Shown: one piece after another, positions 19,227-27,510 of the stretch
How positions within the stretch are numbered: position 1 is the stretch's first letter
How the letters are laid out: each line of letters opens with the position of its first letter
DNA from: Candidatus Babeliales bacterium
GTDB lineage: Bacteria > Babelota > Babeliae > Babelales > JACPOV01
Assembly (NCBI GenBank): GCA_020054235.1
Contig: JAGVLQ010000004.1
Location: forward strand, 1-60,651
Length of the DNA stretch: 60,651 bases
Direction: 5' to 3'
The notes under the pieces: model-generated
The model's database searches: none
Seen by the model: only the letters and a program-made list of their open reading frames with translations
Told to the model about the DNA's origin: nothing
Program-made: the position numbers and the translations under genes

Positions 19227-19511
19227 TTATTCAATAATCCTAAAAACACCACGAAAATCGCGCTCCTTAATAAAAGGTTCTATTTCCATGTTCTTAATAG
19301 CATCCTTGGCAACTTCTTTATGTAGAAAATCCAAAAAATCATCCATAGAATCACGTTCGCCACAAACAAGAAGCTTAATCAATTTCCCCCCACCATTGGC
19401 CACTTGAACTGTTCCTTCAAGACCTAATGTTCGAGCAAATTTTTGGATGCCATTATGAAGAAACTTTTGGGGCGCATCTATCCAAAAAGTTATATGTAGA
19501 CATCTGCTCAT
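19227..19511 (-). CDS. Acylphosphatase-like small protein, catalytic residues not conserved
   Basis: This 94-residue protein follows the acylphosphatase fold pattern: HITFWI strand, a helix (GIQKFARTLGLEG), a TVQVANGGG turn, a KLIKLLVCG strand, a second helix (DDFLDFLHKEV) and a final FRIIE strand. In true acylphosphatases the first loop carries a catalytic Arg (GxxFR) and the second an Asn (GWVRN). Here the equivalent positions read FLHN and GTVQV, so catalysis is doubtful. The ATG at 19511 is favoured over the GTG three bases upstream because GGAGAAG precedes it. It lies upstream of bamA on the same strand. Confidence 0.6.
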   Translation of the reverse strand: MSRCLHITFWIDAPQKFLHNGIQKFARTLGLEGTVQVANGGGKLIKLLVCGERDSMDDFLDFLHKEVAKDAIKNMEIEPFIKERDFRGVFRIIE

Positions 19512-19705
19512 CACCTTCTCCTTTTTTTATGAAGATTTTTCACGACATGGCAAACCTAACAAAACCTTACTACTCATGTCAAAAAAAAATAACTAATAAA
19601 TTAAACCTGCTATTACTAGACGATCTTTTGGTCTAAGAGTAAACTAAAGCAAAATAGTTTTCCGTGTCAGCTGAACCATAGAAAATAAATAATTAGGAAT
19701 ATATC

Positions 19706-21133
19706 ATGAATTCTCAGGTTCGCGTTAGATTCGCTCCTTCTCCTACAGGTCTTATACACTTAGGGAGCGTACGCATTGCATTATTCAATTATATTTTTGC
19801 AAAACAGAATAATGGGAGTTTTCTTTTACGTATAGAAGATACTGACCCAGAAAGAAATTTTGATCCTGGTGCAAAAATAATCATGCAAGACATGGCTTGG
19901 CTTGGCCTAGCCTATGATGAAGGTCCTGAAATCGGGGGACCTTTTAATCCTTATTTTCAATCTCAACGGTCCAGAGTTTATCAAGAACGATTGGATATTC
20001 TAAAAGAAAAAGATTTAGTCTACCGTTGCTTTTGTTTTCCAGAAGAACTTGAAAAAAAACGCAAACGCCAATTAGCCTTAAAACAGCCTCCGCGTTACGA
20101 TAAAACATGTTTAGGGCTTTCTGAAAACGGAATTCAAGAAAATCTCAAAAAGAATGTTCCTTATATTTGGCGTTTTAAAATAGGTGAAACCAAAAAAATC
20201 TTTATTAATGATTTAGCTCGCGGACAAATCGAATTTGATCTTCAGCATTTTTCTGATTTCCCTTTAACTCGCTCAACTGGTTCTTTTACGTTTATATTTG
20301 CCAATGCAATTGACGACATGGTTATGAAAATTACCCATATTTTACGCGGAGAAGATCATATTTCTAATACACCTTGTCAAGCTTTGCTTTTTGAAGCCTT
20401 TAATGTTTCATTGCCAATATTTTGGCATATGCCAATAATCTGTAATGTTCAAGGAAAAAAACTTTCAAAGCGTGATTTTGGTTTTTCTTTGCAGGACCTT
20501 AAAAATGCCGGCTATTTGCCTGAAGCAATAAACAATTATCTAGCTATAATTGGTGCTTCCTTTGAACAAGAAATCATGAATATGAATACACTTATTAAAA
20601 CCATAAATTTTAATACTATTCATTCTACAAGTTCAATTAAATATGATGTTGAGAAACTAAATTGGGTAAATCATCAATGGATAACTCAGTATCCAGCCGA
20701 TAAGCTTGCTCATAAGCTTATGCCATTCATTGCTGATAAATATCCTCAAATAAAAAACTTAGACAAGACAATTCTTATTGAGCTTATTAAAATTATTCAG
20801 CCAGAGTTAAAAACGCTTGCACAAGCTAAGGATTTAGTAACTTTTTACTTTGAAGCACCTAACATTGACAAACTGATGCTTGCCAACTTTGCATCATCAT
20901 CTGAACAGATCACAATTAAAGCTATTTTAGATGAGCATGTAAAACTTTTAGAAAGTCCTGATCAATTTTATGAAGCAGTAAAAAAAGCTGCCAAACAAAA
21001 AGAAATTTCCATTAAAATAGTATGGCAAGTGATCAGAGTCTTATTGACCGGAGCTCCAAGCGGACCGGGAATAAAAGAATTAGTTTTTATACTCAAACCT
21101 GATGAAATAAAAAAGCGATTTGCAAAAATCTAA
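19706..21133 (+). CDS. gltX: Glutamyl-tRNA synthetase
   Basis: Charges tRNA(Glu), and in many bacteria tRNA(Gln), with glutamate. At 475 residues it has normal length. The class I motifs are clear: RFAPSPTGLIHLGSVR at the N-terminus (HLGS for HIGH) followed by RIEDTDPER, and KKLSKRDFG for KMSKS. The C-terminal half is the helical anticodon-binding region. It is a single gene with TAGGAATA upstream of the ATG. No glutaminyl-tRNA synthetase is present in this window, so whether it is discriminating cannot be judged. Confidence 0.95.
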   Translation: MNSQVRVRFAPSPTGLIHLGSVRIALFNYIFAKQNNGSFLLRIEDTDPERNFDPGAKIIMQDMAWLGLAYDEGPEIGGPFNPYFQSQRSRVYQERLDILKEKDLVYRCFCFPEELEKKRKRQLALKQPPRYDKTCLGLSENGIQENLKKNVPYIWRFKIGETKKIFINDLARGQIEFDLQHFSDFPLTRSTGSFTFIFANAIDDMVMKITHILRGEDHISNTPCQALLFEAFNVSLPIFWHMPIICNVQGKKLSKRDFGFSLQDLKNAGYLPEAINNYLAIIGASFEQEIMNMNTLIKTINFNTIHSTSSIKYDVEKLNWVNHQWITQYPADKLAHKLMPFIADKYPQIKNLDKTILIELIKIIQPELKTLAQAKDLVTFYFEAPNIDKLMLANFASSSEQITIKAILDEHVKLLESPDQFYEAVKKAAKQKEISIKIVWQVIRVLLTGAPSGPGIKELVFILKPDEIKKRFAKI

Positions 21134-21249
21134 ATTAATACTTTTCTAATTCATCAATGAAAGTAATAATTGATCTTTTTTTCTTCAACAAAGTTTTTTA
21201 CCACCTTCTCTACCCATAAATCTTCATACTTGTCAGAATGGGTTATAGA

Positions 21250-21304
21250 TAGATTTTTACAAGAAATTAACGGATGTTCTATTTATTTTCTTGTAAAAAT
21301 CTAT
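21250..21304. repeat. Near-perfect 17-bp inverted repeat
   Basis: TAGATTTTTACAAGAAA at 21250-21266 is repeated in exact inverted orientation at 21287-21303, with a 20-base loop. The right arm covers the last codons of the small gene ending at 21279. There is no T-tract after it on the minus strand, so it is not a standard terminator. Confidence 0.6.
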
Positions 21305-21524
21305 TAGGTAATTCCACAAATTCCGTTACAATATTTTTTTCTTGAAAATAAGCAATAAGATCCAAAAAATACTTTTCTAATTGGTTGGGAACAAAAAATT
21401 CGAAAATACTTTTTTCTTTATCATAGGTTCGCTCAAAAACAAGATGGTCAAAACTTCGTAAGGCACCTACAAAAAACCAGGCTTTGTGTCTCAGAACATG
21501 AGCTTGATAATATTTACAATACAT
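21279..21524 (-). CDS. Small conserved-looking protein of unknown function
   Basis: This 81-residue, probably cytoplasmic protein has no signal peptide. The pattern is alternating strand and helix (WFFVGALRSFDHLVFERT, then FEFFVPNQLEKYFLDLIAYF, then ELPNRF), like a compact alpha/beta fold of the ferredoxin/RRM type. I did not identify the family with confidence. The ATG at 21524 has only weak ribosome-binding signals. It lies between gltX and the permease gene, opposite to both. Its 3' end coincides with an inverted repeat, and a different frame stays open for about 45 codons beyond its stop. Confidence 0.6.
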   Translation of the reverse strand: MYCKYYQAHVLRHKAWFFVGALRSFDHLVFERTYDKEKSIFEFFVPNQLEKYFLDLIAYFQEKNIVTEFVELPNRFLQENK

Positions 21525-21540
21525 CGTAGACTATTTTTTA

Positions 21541-21569
21541 TTGTTAGAAAAACATAGAAATTCTATACT
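21541..21569 (+). promoter_or_regulatory. Probable promoter of the amino-acid permease
   Basis: TTGTTA (21541-21546) and TATACT (21564-21569) are separated by 17 bases, 38 bases upstream of the permease ATG. Confidence 0.55.
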
Positions 21570-21607
21570 ATCAAAAATAAAATAAAAAATACACCACAAG
21601 GATCCTT

Positions 21608-22804
21608 ATGCCTTCCTCTGAACAATCAAAAATCAGTCTAGCAGTAGCAACTATTGTCGGTATGAATGCTATGATTGGTGCTGGAATCTTTGCTGTCCCT
21701 GCAGCATTAGCCTCAAATGTAGGACCCGCAGGAATCTTAACCTTCGCTTTTGTTATTGTTGCCGTTTGGCTTATGGGCAGCTCACTTGCTCGCGTTGCAG
21801 AATTATATCCACAAGAAGGATCTTTTTACACGTATGCAAAACAATGGGGTGGCCATACAATGGGCTTAATTGCTGCTGGCTCTTATTTAGTTGGTCTTTT
21901 AATTGCCATGGGATTACTAGCACAACAAGCAGGCGGATATCTTCATGATTATTTGCCCTTCTTTTCGAGTTTTACCTGGAGTATTGCAACTCTTATTCTT
22001 CTCGTTTTACTGAATAGTAAAGGCGTTATACTTTCAGAAATTGGCCAACTAATTCTCATATGTACTACCATTTTTCCCTTACTTGCTACAATTATATTGT
22101 GCTTGACAAAAGCAAATATAAACAATCTATTTCCCTTTATGCCATATGGCTTTGGCAATCTTTTTGCGGCAACCAAAGCAGTAATTTTTGGATTTTTTGG
22201 TTTTGAATGCGCTGCATCACTTTTTAATATTGTTGAAAATCCTGAAAAGAATGTTTCGCGGGCCCTTACTTTGGGTATAGTATTAGTAGGTCTGTTATAT
22301 CTTTTTTTTGTAAGTGCCCTTATTTTAGCAATCCCTTTAGACTACTTTTCAACAAGTGAACGCCTTTCACAAACACTCGCAAAAATTTTTCCTCACAATA
22401 CCTGGATTGTTTCTTGTATTCATATTTCCATACTTTCAGCAATTATTGGCACTGTTCATTCCATGATTTGGTCAGGAAGCTCTCTCATGGTTTCCTATTT
22501 AAATCAATTTAAAAATAAAACAGTTCGTCAATGGATTCAAAAAGGAATTATTTCACAAAGCAACATGGTGTTTTTAGTTGGACTTTTTATTTTCTTAAGT
22601 TTTTTATTTCTGAAGAATATCGATCTCTTTTTTAGTTTTACGGCTTTATTTTTAATTTTTGCTTTTACCAGTTCTATTATTACTTTACTTACGTTGCCAA
22701 AAGAATGGGAATCTGGAAGAAATATAATTACGGTTTTAGGCCTAGGCACAGCTGCAATTATATTTTATTTTGCTGTTGAAGGAATAGTAATTAATCTATT
22801 TTAA
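21608..22804 (+). CDS. APC-superfamily amino-acid permease
   Basis: This 398-residue inner-membrane transporter has about 11-12 helices. The first helix holds the unwound GAGIF motif (MIGAGIFAVPAAL) that binds the amino-acid backbone in APC transporters. The general resemblance is to the YjeH/AdiC group. Substrate cannot be read from the sequence. AAGGA lies seven bases before the ATG, with a clear promoter just upstream. For a host-dependent bacterium, uptake or exchange of host amino acids is the natural role (inference). Confidence 0.85.
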   Translation: MPSSEQSKISLAVATIVGMNAMIGAGIFAVPAALASNVGPAGILTFAFVIVAVWLMGSSLARVAELYPQEGSFYTYAKQWGGHTMGLIAAGSYLVGLLIAMGLLAQQAGGYLHDYLPFFSSFTWSIATLILLVLLNSKGVILSEIGQLILICTTIFPLLATIILCLTKANINNLFPFMPYGFGNLFAATKAVIFGFFGFECAASLFNIVENPEKNVSRALTLGIVLVGLLYLFFVSALILAIPLDYFSTSERLSQTLAKIFPHNTWIVSCIHISILSAIIGTVHSMIWSGSSLMVSYLNQFKNKTVRQWIQKGIISQSNMVFLVGLFIFLSFLFLKNIDLFFSFTALFLIFAFTSSIITLLTLPKEWESGRNIITVLGLGTAAIIFYFAVEGIVINLF

Positions 22805-22818
22805 TTAGAAATTACTGG

Positions 22819-22848
22819 TTGACTGACAATGGCATATGATGCTATAAG
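22819..22848 (+). promoter_or_regulatory. Probable promoter of the second outer-membrane gene
   Basis: TTGACT (22819-22824) and TATAAG (22843-22848) are spaced by 18 bases. The ATG follows at 22887 with AAAGGA before it. Confidence 0.55.
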
Positions 22849-22886
22849 TTAACAAGACGCTGCTTTCGATCTTGAAAGGAATAGTA

Positions 22887-24446
22887 ATGAACAAACGTCT
22901 TATTAAACTGGCTCTTTTTTTATTTATTCTATGCTTTAAACATCATACTACATTAGGTGGATTAAGTACTTTAGCAAAAAATGATCCCTATCCCCTATTT
23001 TCAACTGCATATCCTTATGGATTTCTTTTGGATCAAACACTCACCTATTTAAAATGCACCTACGATCCCTATGCAGGTTGCTGTTATAAACCTAAAGATT
23101 GTGTTCCTTGTCAAGATGGAAACGCAAGAAATAGTCATTTCAGTTTAGCATTTTCTGGATACTATCAAAAAGCAAATTGTGGTCGTAATTATGACCGTGA
23201 AAAAGTTGAACTTGGTGATCTTGAAGGCCGTTGGAATATGCTTGGGATGTGCTATGGTCCCGTTCCTGGCGCGCCAGCTTTTCCTCCGACTTTAGTTGGC
23301 ACGCGCCTTGGCCAAGCAAAAACGCTAATTTTTAATACACCTCCCGATAGTGAAGTTGCTCCCGATAGGATTTTAACAGACTCTTCACTTCAAGTTGGCT
23401 TTTTTTCTGTTCCTACGCACTATCGAAAACATGGCGTTCGTTTTGAACTTTGTTTCCAACCTCATCCCGATTTTGGCTTATTCGTACAAGGTGGTTATGC
23501 GGATATCAAAAATACTGCAACTCAGTTTATTAACTTAACACCACCATGCGATCCCTGTAATGCCCCTTGCAATCAAACATTTGATACGCCAATGCCAGGC
23601 GATACTTTTTTGCCAACAGCACCGCAATTCACCTGCTCGGTCGTCACAATCATTAACGAGCTTTTGATGTCAGCAACCTCTGCCAATAGGATTTTTAGAG
23701 AACAAGGCATTGAAAAACGCAGCAATACCCAAAACCGTTGTGATTTTCGAGAAAGTAGTTTTGAAGATTTACGTTTTAGTGTTTGGCTACGGCATATTTT
23801 TTTGTTAAATCAATACAACTGCGAATGGCCTGAACTTGCACTTATTCCTTTTTTCCATGTTGAAGGCAGTGTTGCGCTTGAACGCAAAGTTGATACCATG
23901 CGCGCTCTCGCAGTTCCATTTGGTAACAACGGGCATAATTCTATAGGCTTTACCGGAGGTTTTCATATAGACTTTTTTGATACCATTGAAATTGGGTTCA
24001 CTGGCGGTGCAACATTCTTTACACCGAGAAATGTAACAAATTACCGCTTACCAACTCATGAAACACAAAGTGGCGTATTTCCTTTTGCAACCAACGTAAA
24101 GGTACAGCCGGGGGATAACCATGAATTCCAGGTCATGCTCCATGCTTATCGCTTCCTTGGCAAACTTTCAGGCCACGTGGCCTTTGTGGTAGTGAATCAC
24201 GCTGAAGATAGCATAACGATTTTGGATGAAACCTTACGTACTAAAATTGATAATACAGGACAACCCGTATTCAAAGTAGGCCAACAGGAATGTTTAACAA
24301 AGTTTATGTCACAATTTTTAACCACTGCAGGAAATTATGAAATTTCACCAAATATAAGCCTTGGTTTTGCGGTTCAATGGCCAATTCAGCAAAGAAACGC
24401 CTTTCGCTCAACAACAGTGATTGGCACTATCAGAGGAACATTTTAA
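22887..24446 (+). CDS. Putative Cys-rich outer-membrane protein
   Basis: This 519-residue protein has a signal peptide and terminal Phe (IRGTF). The mature N-terminus is unusually Cys-rich (CTYDPYAGCCYKPKDCVPC), with further pairs midway (CDPCNAPCNQ). The C-terminal half shows barrel-like alternation (FVQGGYADI, GFTGGFHIDFF, IGFTGGATFF). The architecture matches the protein at 3451..5211. The ATG at 22887 is chosen over the upstream TTG frame opening because AAAGGA sits at the right distance. Cross-linked Cys-rich outer-membrane proteins stabilise the envelope of some intracellular bacteria; a similar job is possible here but is inference. Confidence 0.7.
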   Translation: MNKRLIKLALFLFILCFKHHTTLGGLSTLAKNDPYPLFSTAYPYGFLLDQTLTYLKCTYDPYAGCCYKPKDCVPCQDGNARNSHFSLAFSGYYQKANCGRNYDREKVELGDLEGRWNMLGMCYGPVPGAPAFPPTLVGTRLGQAKTLIFNTPPDSEVAPDRILTDSSLQVGFFSVPTHYRKHGVRFELCFQPHPDFGLFVQGGYADIKNTATQFINLTPPCDPCNAPCNQTFDTPMPGDTFLPTAPQFTCSVVTIINELLMSATSANRIFREQGIEKRSNTQNRCDFRESSFEDLRFSVWLRHIFLLNQYNCEWPELALIPFFHVEGSVALERKVDTMRALAVPFGNNGHNSIGFTGGFHIDFFDTIEIGFTGGATFFTPRNVTNYRLPTHETQSGVFPFATNVKVQPGDNHEFQVMLHAYRFLGKLSGHVAFVVVNHAEDSITILDETLRTKIDNTGQPVFKVGQQECLTKFMSQFLTTAGNYEISPNISLGFAVQWPIQQRNAFRSTTVIGTIRGTF

Positions 24447-24555
24447 AAAATTTAACCAAAATCTGGACATTATTAAGCAAAAAACGTAAAATAGTATAAA
24501 GAATTTCTATTTTTTTTAATAAATTATTTCAAATATGAAAGGATGCTGATCTCCA

Positions 24556-24765
24556 ATGAGTAAAAAAGCTAATATCACCATCAATGTAACAAGCAATATT
24601 GAAAAAGCACTTCGCCAATTAAAAAAGAAAATCGAGCGCGAAGGCATCGTTCGTGACATGAAGCGCCTTGTCTATTTTGAATCTCCTACACAAAAAAAAC
24701 GCAAACGCCTTATGCGTGCTGTGAAGCAAAATTATATTCGTATGGCGTCTCAAAAACTTATCTAA
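24556..24765 (+). CDS. rpsU: 30S ribosomal protein S21
   Basis: This 69-residue basic protein has the S21 core (ALRQLKKKIEREGIVRDMKR, then Tyr-Phe-Glu-x-Pro and a Lys/Arg tail). It binds near the 3' end of 16S rRNA and assists initiation. The N-terminal strand ITINVTSN is slightly longer than in E. coli. It stands directly upstream of rbfA, a sensible pairing of 30S biogenesis genes. Confidence 0.9.
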   Translation: MSKKANITINVTSNIEKALRQLKKKIEREGIVRDMKRLVYFESPTQKKRKRLMRAVKQNYIRMASQKLI

Positions 24766-24788
24766 TTTTTGTGATAAACCACTAATAA

Positions 24789-25154
24789 ATGTCAAACATT
24801 CGCATTCACGATATAAAAAGAGCACAAAAAGAAAAACTGCTTTTTCGTGAAATATCACAACTATATCTCCAATTAATTCTTGATGATTCACGGTTGCGCG
24901 CTATCTCATTAAGCCGTGTTGAACTTTCACCTGATAAAAGTTTATGCACGGTTTATTTTTACACTCCTAACAAAGAAATCTTTGAAGAAGGTCTTGAAGT
25001 TTTAAAACTATACAAATCCTCAATTCGTAAAGCAATTGCGGCAAATATTAAAGGGCGCTATACTCCGGACTTACGATTTGAGTTTGATGAACGTTATGAA
25101 AAGCAAGAACGTTTAGACGAACTCCTTGAAAAAGTAAAAAAAGAAGAAGGATAA
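24789..25154 (+). CDS. rbfA: Ribosome-binding factor A
   Basis: This 121-residue KH-fold protein is required for late 30S maturation and 5' processing of 16S rRNA. The recognisable parts are the opening helix (RAQKEKLLFREISQLYLQLI), SLSRVELSPDKSLCTVYFY and TPDLRFEFDERYEKQERLDELL at the end. It begins 23 bases after rpsU. The next gene follows in the same frame immediately after its stop, suggesting coupling. Confidence 0.9.
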   Translation: MSNIRIHDIKRAQKEKLLFREISQLYLQLILDDSRLRAISLSRVELSPDKSLCTVYFYTPNKEIFEEGLEVLKLYKSSIRKAIAANIKGRYTPDLRFEFDERYEKQERLDELLEKVKKEEG

Positions 25155-25157
25155 ATT

Positions 25158-25919
25158 ATTAATCCCTTATTGCTCACCCCTTTTTTTTTATGCTGGGGAT
25201 CTTTCTTAAATGTTATTGCCTTTCGCTTGATGCATCCGAAATTTTCTTTTTTTGATCAGCAATCCCGGTGTCCACAGTGCACTTACGCTATTGCTTGGTA
25301 TGACAACATCCCCCTATTTTCCTGGCTTATGTTGCGCGCACAATGCAGGCACTGCAAAAAGTCTATTTCTTGGTTGTATCCTTTTATTGAAATTTTGACA
25401 GCACTAAGTTTTTTTCTTCTCTTTGAACAAATATCCCCTCTTTATCTGCCAGCCTATTTCTTATTTTTCTCAGCGCTCATTATCACCATACGCACTGACC
25501 TTGAAACTATGCTCATTTCTCGCTTTGTGTCACTTTGGCTTATTCCTTTTGGTCTATTTTATAGTTACCTCAACCTACTCCCGTTAACACTCAATGAAAG
25601 TTTAATTGGTTCAATCTCTGGCTATCTCGTTTTATATTGCGTTGCACAAGCATATTACTTTTTGACTAAAAAAGTTGGTATGGGACAAGGCGATATTGAA
25701 CTTTTAGCTTTTATCGGTTCTTTTACTGGATTTCTTGGTTGGTGGCTTGCGTTATTAATTGGGTCATGTCTTGGAACACTAGCTGGCTTTATTATTGTTG
25801 CTGTCAAAAAAACTTCCTTAGCCACTATTAAAATTCCATTCGGGCCATTTTTGGCTTTTGGTGCTATTCTTTATGTTCTATTTGAACCATATCTGGTAAA
25901 ACAATTGTTTGGGTTCTAA
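25158..25919 (+). CDS. pilD: Type IV prepilin peptidase with a non-standard start
   Basis: This polytopic inner-membrane aspartic protease cleaves prepilin leaders and can methylate the new N-terminus. Seen are GSFLNV near the start, the two zinc-type CxxC pairs (CPQC and CRHC), the two catalytic Asp contexts (RTDLETMLIS and GQGD) and eight or so helices. No ATG or GTG exists upstream of GSFLNV. The best ribosome-binding site, AAGAAGG ending at 25150, is seven bases before an ATT codon at 25158; the alternative TTG at 25170 is 19 bases away. The ATT start is therefore proposed but unproven. The likely substrate is the pilin-like protein at 26935..27426. Confidence 0.85.
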   Translation: MNPLLLTPFFLCWGSFLNVIAFRLMHPKFSFFDQQSRCPQCTYAIAWYDNIPLFSWLMLRAQCRHCKKSISWLYPFIEILTALSFFLLFEQISPLYLPAYFLFFSALIITIRTDLETMLISRFVSLWLIPFGLFYSYLNLLPLTLNESLIGSISGYLVLYCVAQAYYFLTKKVGMGQGDIELLAFIGSFTGFLGWWLALLIGSCLGTLAGFIIVAVKKTSLATIKIPFGPFLAFGAILYVLFEPYLVKQLFGF

Positions 25920-25997
25920 AGCTACCTTTTGATTGATTTAATTTTGTAATATAAAATTGTGTTATTAATTTTAAATCTTTATTGAGAAACATAAGCT

Positions 25998-26525
25998 ATG
26001 AAATTTAAACAAATCTTTATATTAATCAATTTAGCTATTTTGGCTCAACCTCAAAATGCTCAGAATTTTCCTTATGACCCTTGTGTACTTCACATAGAAC
26101 GCATTCATGCAGTTTTAAGAATTCTTGAACATGAAAAATTAGTTGATGAAAAAGGCAACTATAATAAAAATGGAAAATTTATCAATAACGAACTTAAACG
26201 ATTTAAAACAGACTCTGATTTAGCAAAAAGTAGTAATCAAAAAAATTGTGCTTCTTGCCCCAATTATAATCTTACCCTAAGTTATATTGAACACTTGAAA
26301 GCACACAAGCATAAGCTTATAGAAAGCGATCAAGAAATAATTGATAATCTTAAACCATTTTTATCACAGCAAGAATGTAAAATTCAATTGTACGGTAAAA
26401 TAATACAAGATGGCCAAATTATTCATAAATTAGAGGAAGCACCAAACTCATGGTGGAACTCTTTCATTGTTTTAGGTATCGGTATAATTATTGGTTATGT
26501 TTTTCAACACAAATCTAAAGGCTAA
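25998..26525 (+). CDS. Small exported protein with C-terminal membrane anchor
   Basis: This 175-residue protein has a signal peptide (MKFKQIFILINLAILAQPQNA), a polar helical middle with one CASCPN motif and other single Cys, and a C-terminal membrane helix (SFIVLGIGIIIGYVF) followed by HKSKG. The topology is that of an anchored periplasmic protein. No family was recognised. It is preceded by 78 bases without a gene and ends two bases before the convergent gene at 26528. Confidence 0.65.
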   Translation: MKFKQIFILINLAILAQPQNAQNFPYDPCVLHIERIHAVLRILEHEKLVDEKGNYNKNGKFINNELKRFKTDSDLAKSSNQKNCASCPNYNLTLSYIEHLKAHKHKLIESDQEIIDNLKPFLSQQECKIQLYGKIIQDGQIIHKLEEAPNSWWNSFIVLGIGIIIGYVFQHKSKG

Positions 26526-26527
26526 GA

Positions 26528-26938
26528 TTAATTAACACTTAATCTCACTTTAAAATACTGGTAAAAAACATCCATTTTTTTATCATTCCGAGCTACCGGT
26601 GAGTTTAAACTTTTTTCAAGTAATTTTGCTGCTAAAACACTTTGATTTGTACGAGCTAATAAAATTGCTCCATAACGATAAGCAATAGCAAAATGTGGGT
26701 CAAGCTCTGTAATCATTGAAGTAAATAACCAAATATATTTAGGTTCTAACCTTTTTGCTACCAAAATTTTAAACCAAAAATAATCTGCTGCGATATTTTT
26801 CAGGGAACAGTACAATGAAGCAGGGACAAAAAAATAGGAATCGTTTTGAACTTGATACGATTTTTGTAAATATTTATTGCAAAAAATAGTAATAACAAAA
26901 AAAAAGGCGAAAAAAATTGATTGAACAATTTTTTTCAC
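26528..26938 (-). CDS. Signal-anchored TPR-like protein linked to the pilin gene
   Basis: This 136-residue protein has one N-terminal membrane helix (SIFFAFFFVITIFC) and then a helical segment containing AADYFWFKILVAKR and ELDPHFAIAYRYGAILLAR. The latter resembles a TPR-like protein often found beside prepilin genes in other phyla (from memory; function unassigned). Its start overlaps the pilin-like gene's stop by four bases (ATGA), so the two are translationally coupled and probably act together. Confidence 0.6.
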   Translation of the reverse strand: MKKIVQSIFFAFFFVITIFCNKYLQKSYQVQNDSYFFVPASLYCSLKNIAADYFWFKILVAKRLEPKYIWLFTSMITELDPHFAIAYRYGAILLARTNQSVLAAKLLEKSLNSPVARNDKKMDVFYQYFKVRLSVN

Positions 26939-27426
26939 GCTAAATCATCTTGTACAATTTTTATATCATTAAATTGATTTACCGTTAAAATATCAGCAAG
27001 ACCATCACCATCAATGTCACCTGCTGCAGCAGCAACAAAGCTATCTTGTCCTGCTTGTGTTTGTTGTAAATCAGAAGCAGGAGAATTTAATTTACCAGTA
27101 AAATAACTTTGTCCTTCTTGGCCACCAGCAAAACCATAGGTATAATAAAACCGCTCGTTAGCACCACCTGTTGTATATCCTTCAGGCTTCCAGCCAACCC
27201 CACCTGGTCCATTTAATACTGTTGAATATTTACCATGTTCAGCATGAAAAGCTTTTTGAGCTATGTAAAGAGCACCTAGATTCATATATGCTTCTGCTCG
27301 TTTTGCTTTTGATAAAAAACGCATAAAACTTGGTACTGAAATCATTGAAAGAAATGCAACAATTGCAACAACAATCATTAACTCAATAAGGGTAAAACCG
27401 CTGTGTTTTTGCTGCATTTTTTTCAT
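26935..27426 (-). CDS. Type IV pilin-like protein (PilA/GspG class)
   Basis: This 163-residue protein has a class III leader: a short basic peptide, then G|FTLIELMIVVAIVAFL with Glu at position +5, exactly the prepilin peptidase site. A helical stem (AEAYMNLGALYIAQKAFHAEHGKYS) is followed by a Gly-rich globular domain with no Cys pair, and it ends with GDIDGDGLADIL, an Asp-rich loop like calcium-binding loops. It could form a pilus, a competence pseudopilus or a type II secretion pseudopilus. The ATG at 27417 is an alternative start. The peptidase gene is at 25158..25919. Confidence 0.85.
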   Translation of the reverse strand: MKKMQQKHSGFTLIELMIVVAIVAFLSMISVPSFMRFLSKAKRAEAYMNLGALYIAQKAFHAEHGKYSTVLNGPGGVGWKPEGYTTGGANERFYYTYGFAGGQEGQSYFTGKLNSPASDLQQTQAGQDSFVAAAAGDIDGDGLADILTVNQFNDIKIVQDDLA

Positions 27427-27510
27427 TCACCTACTCCCCTAACCTCATCTTCTTTTGATTCTAGTTTAATGAAATTTCATCTTTGAAAGTCAAGAGTTAA
27501 TTTTTTTATT

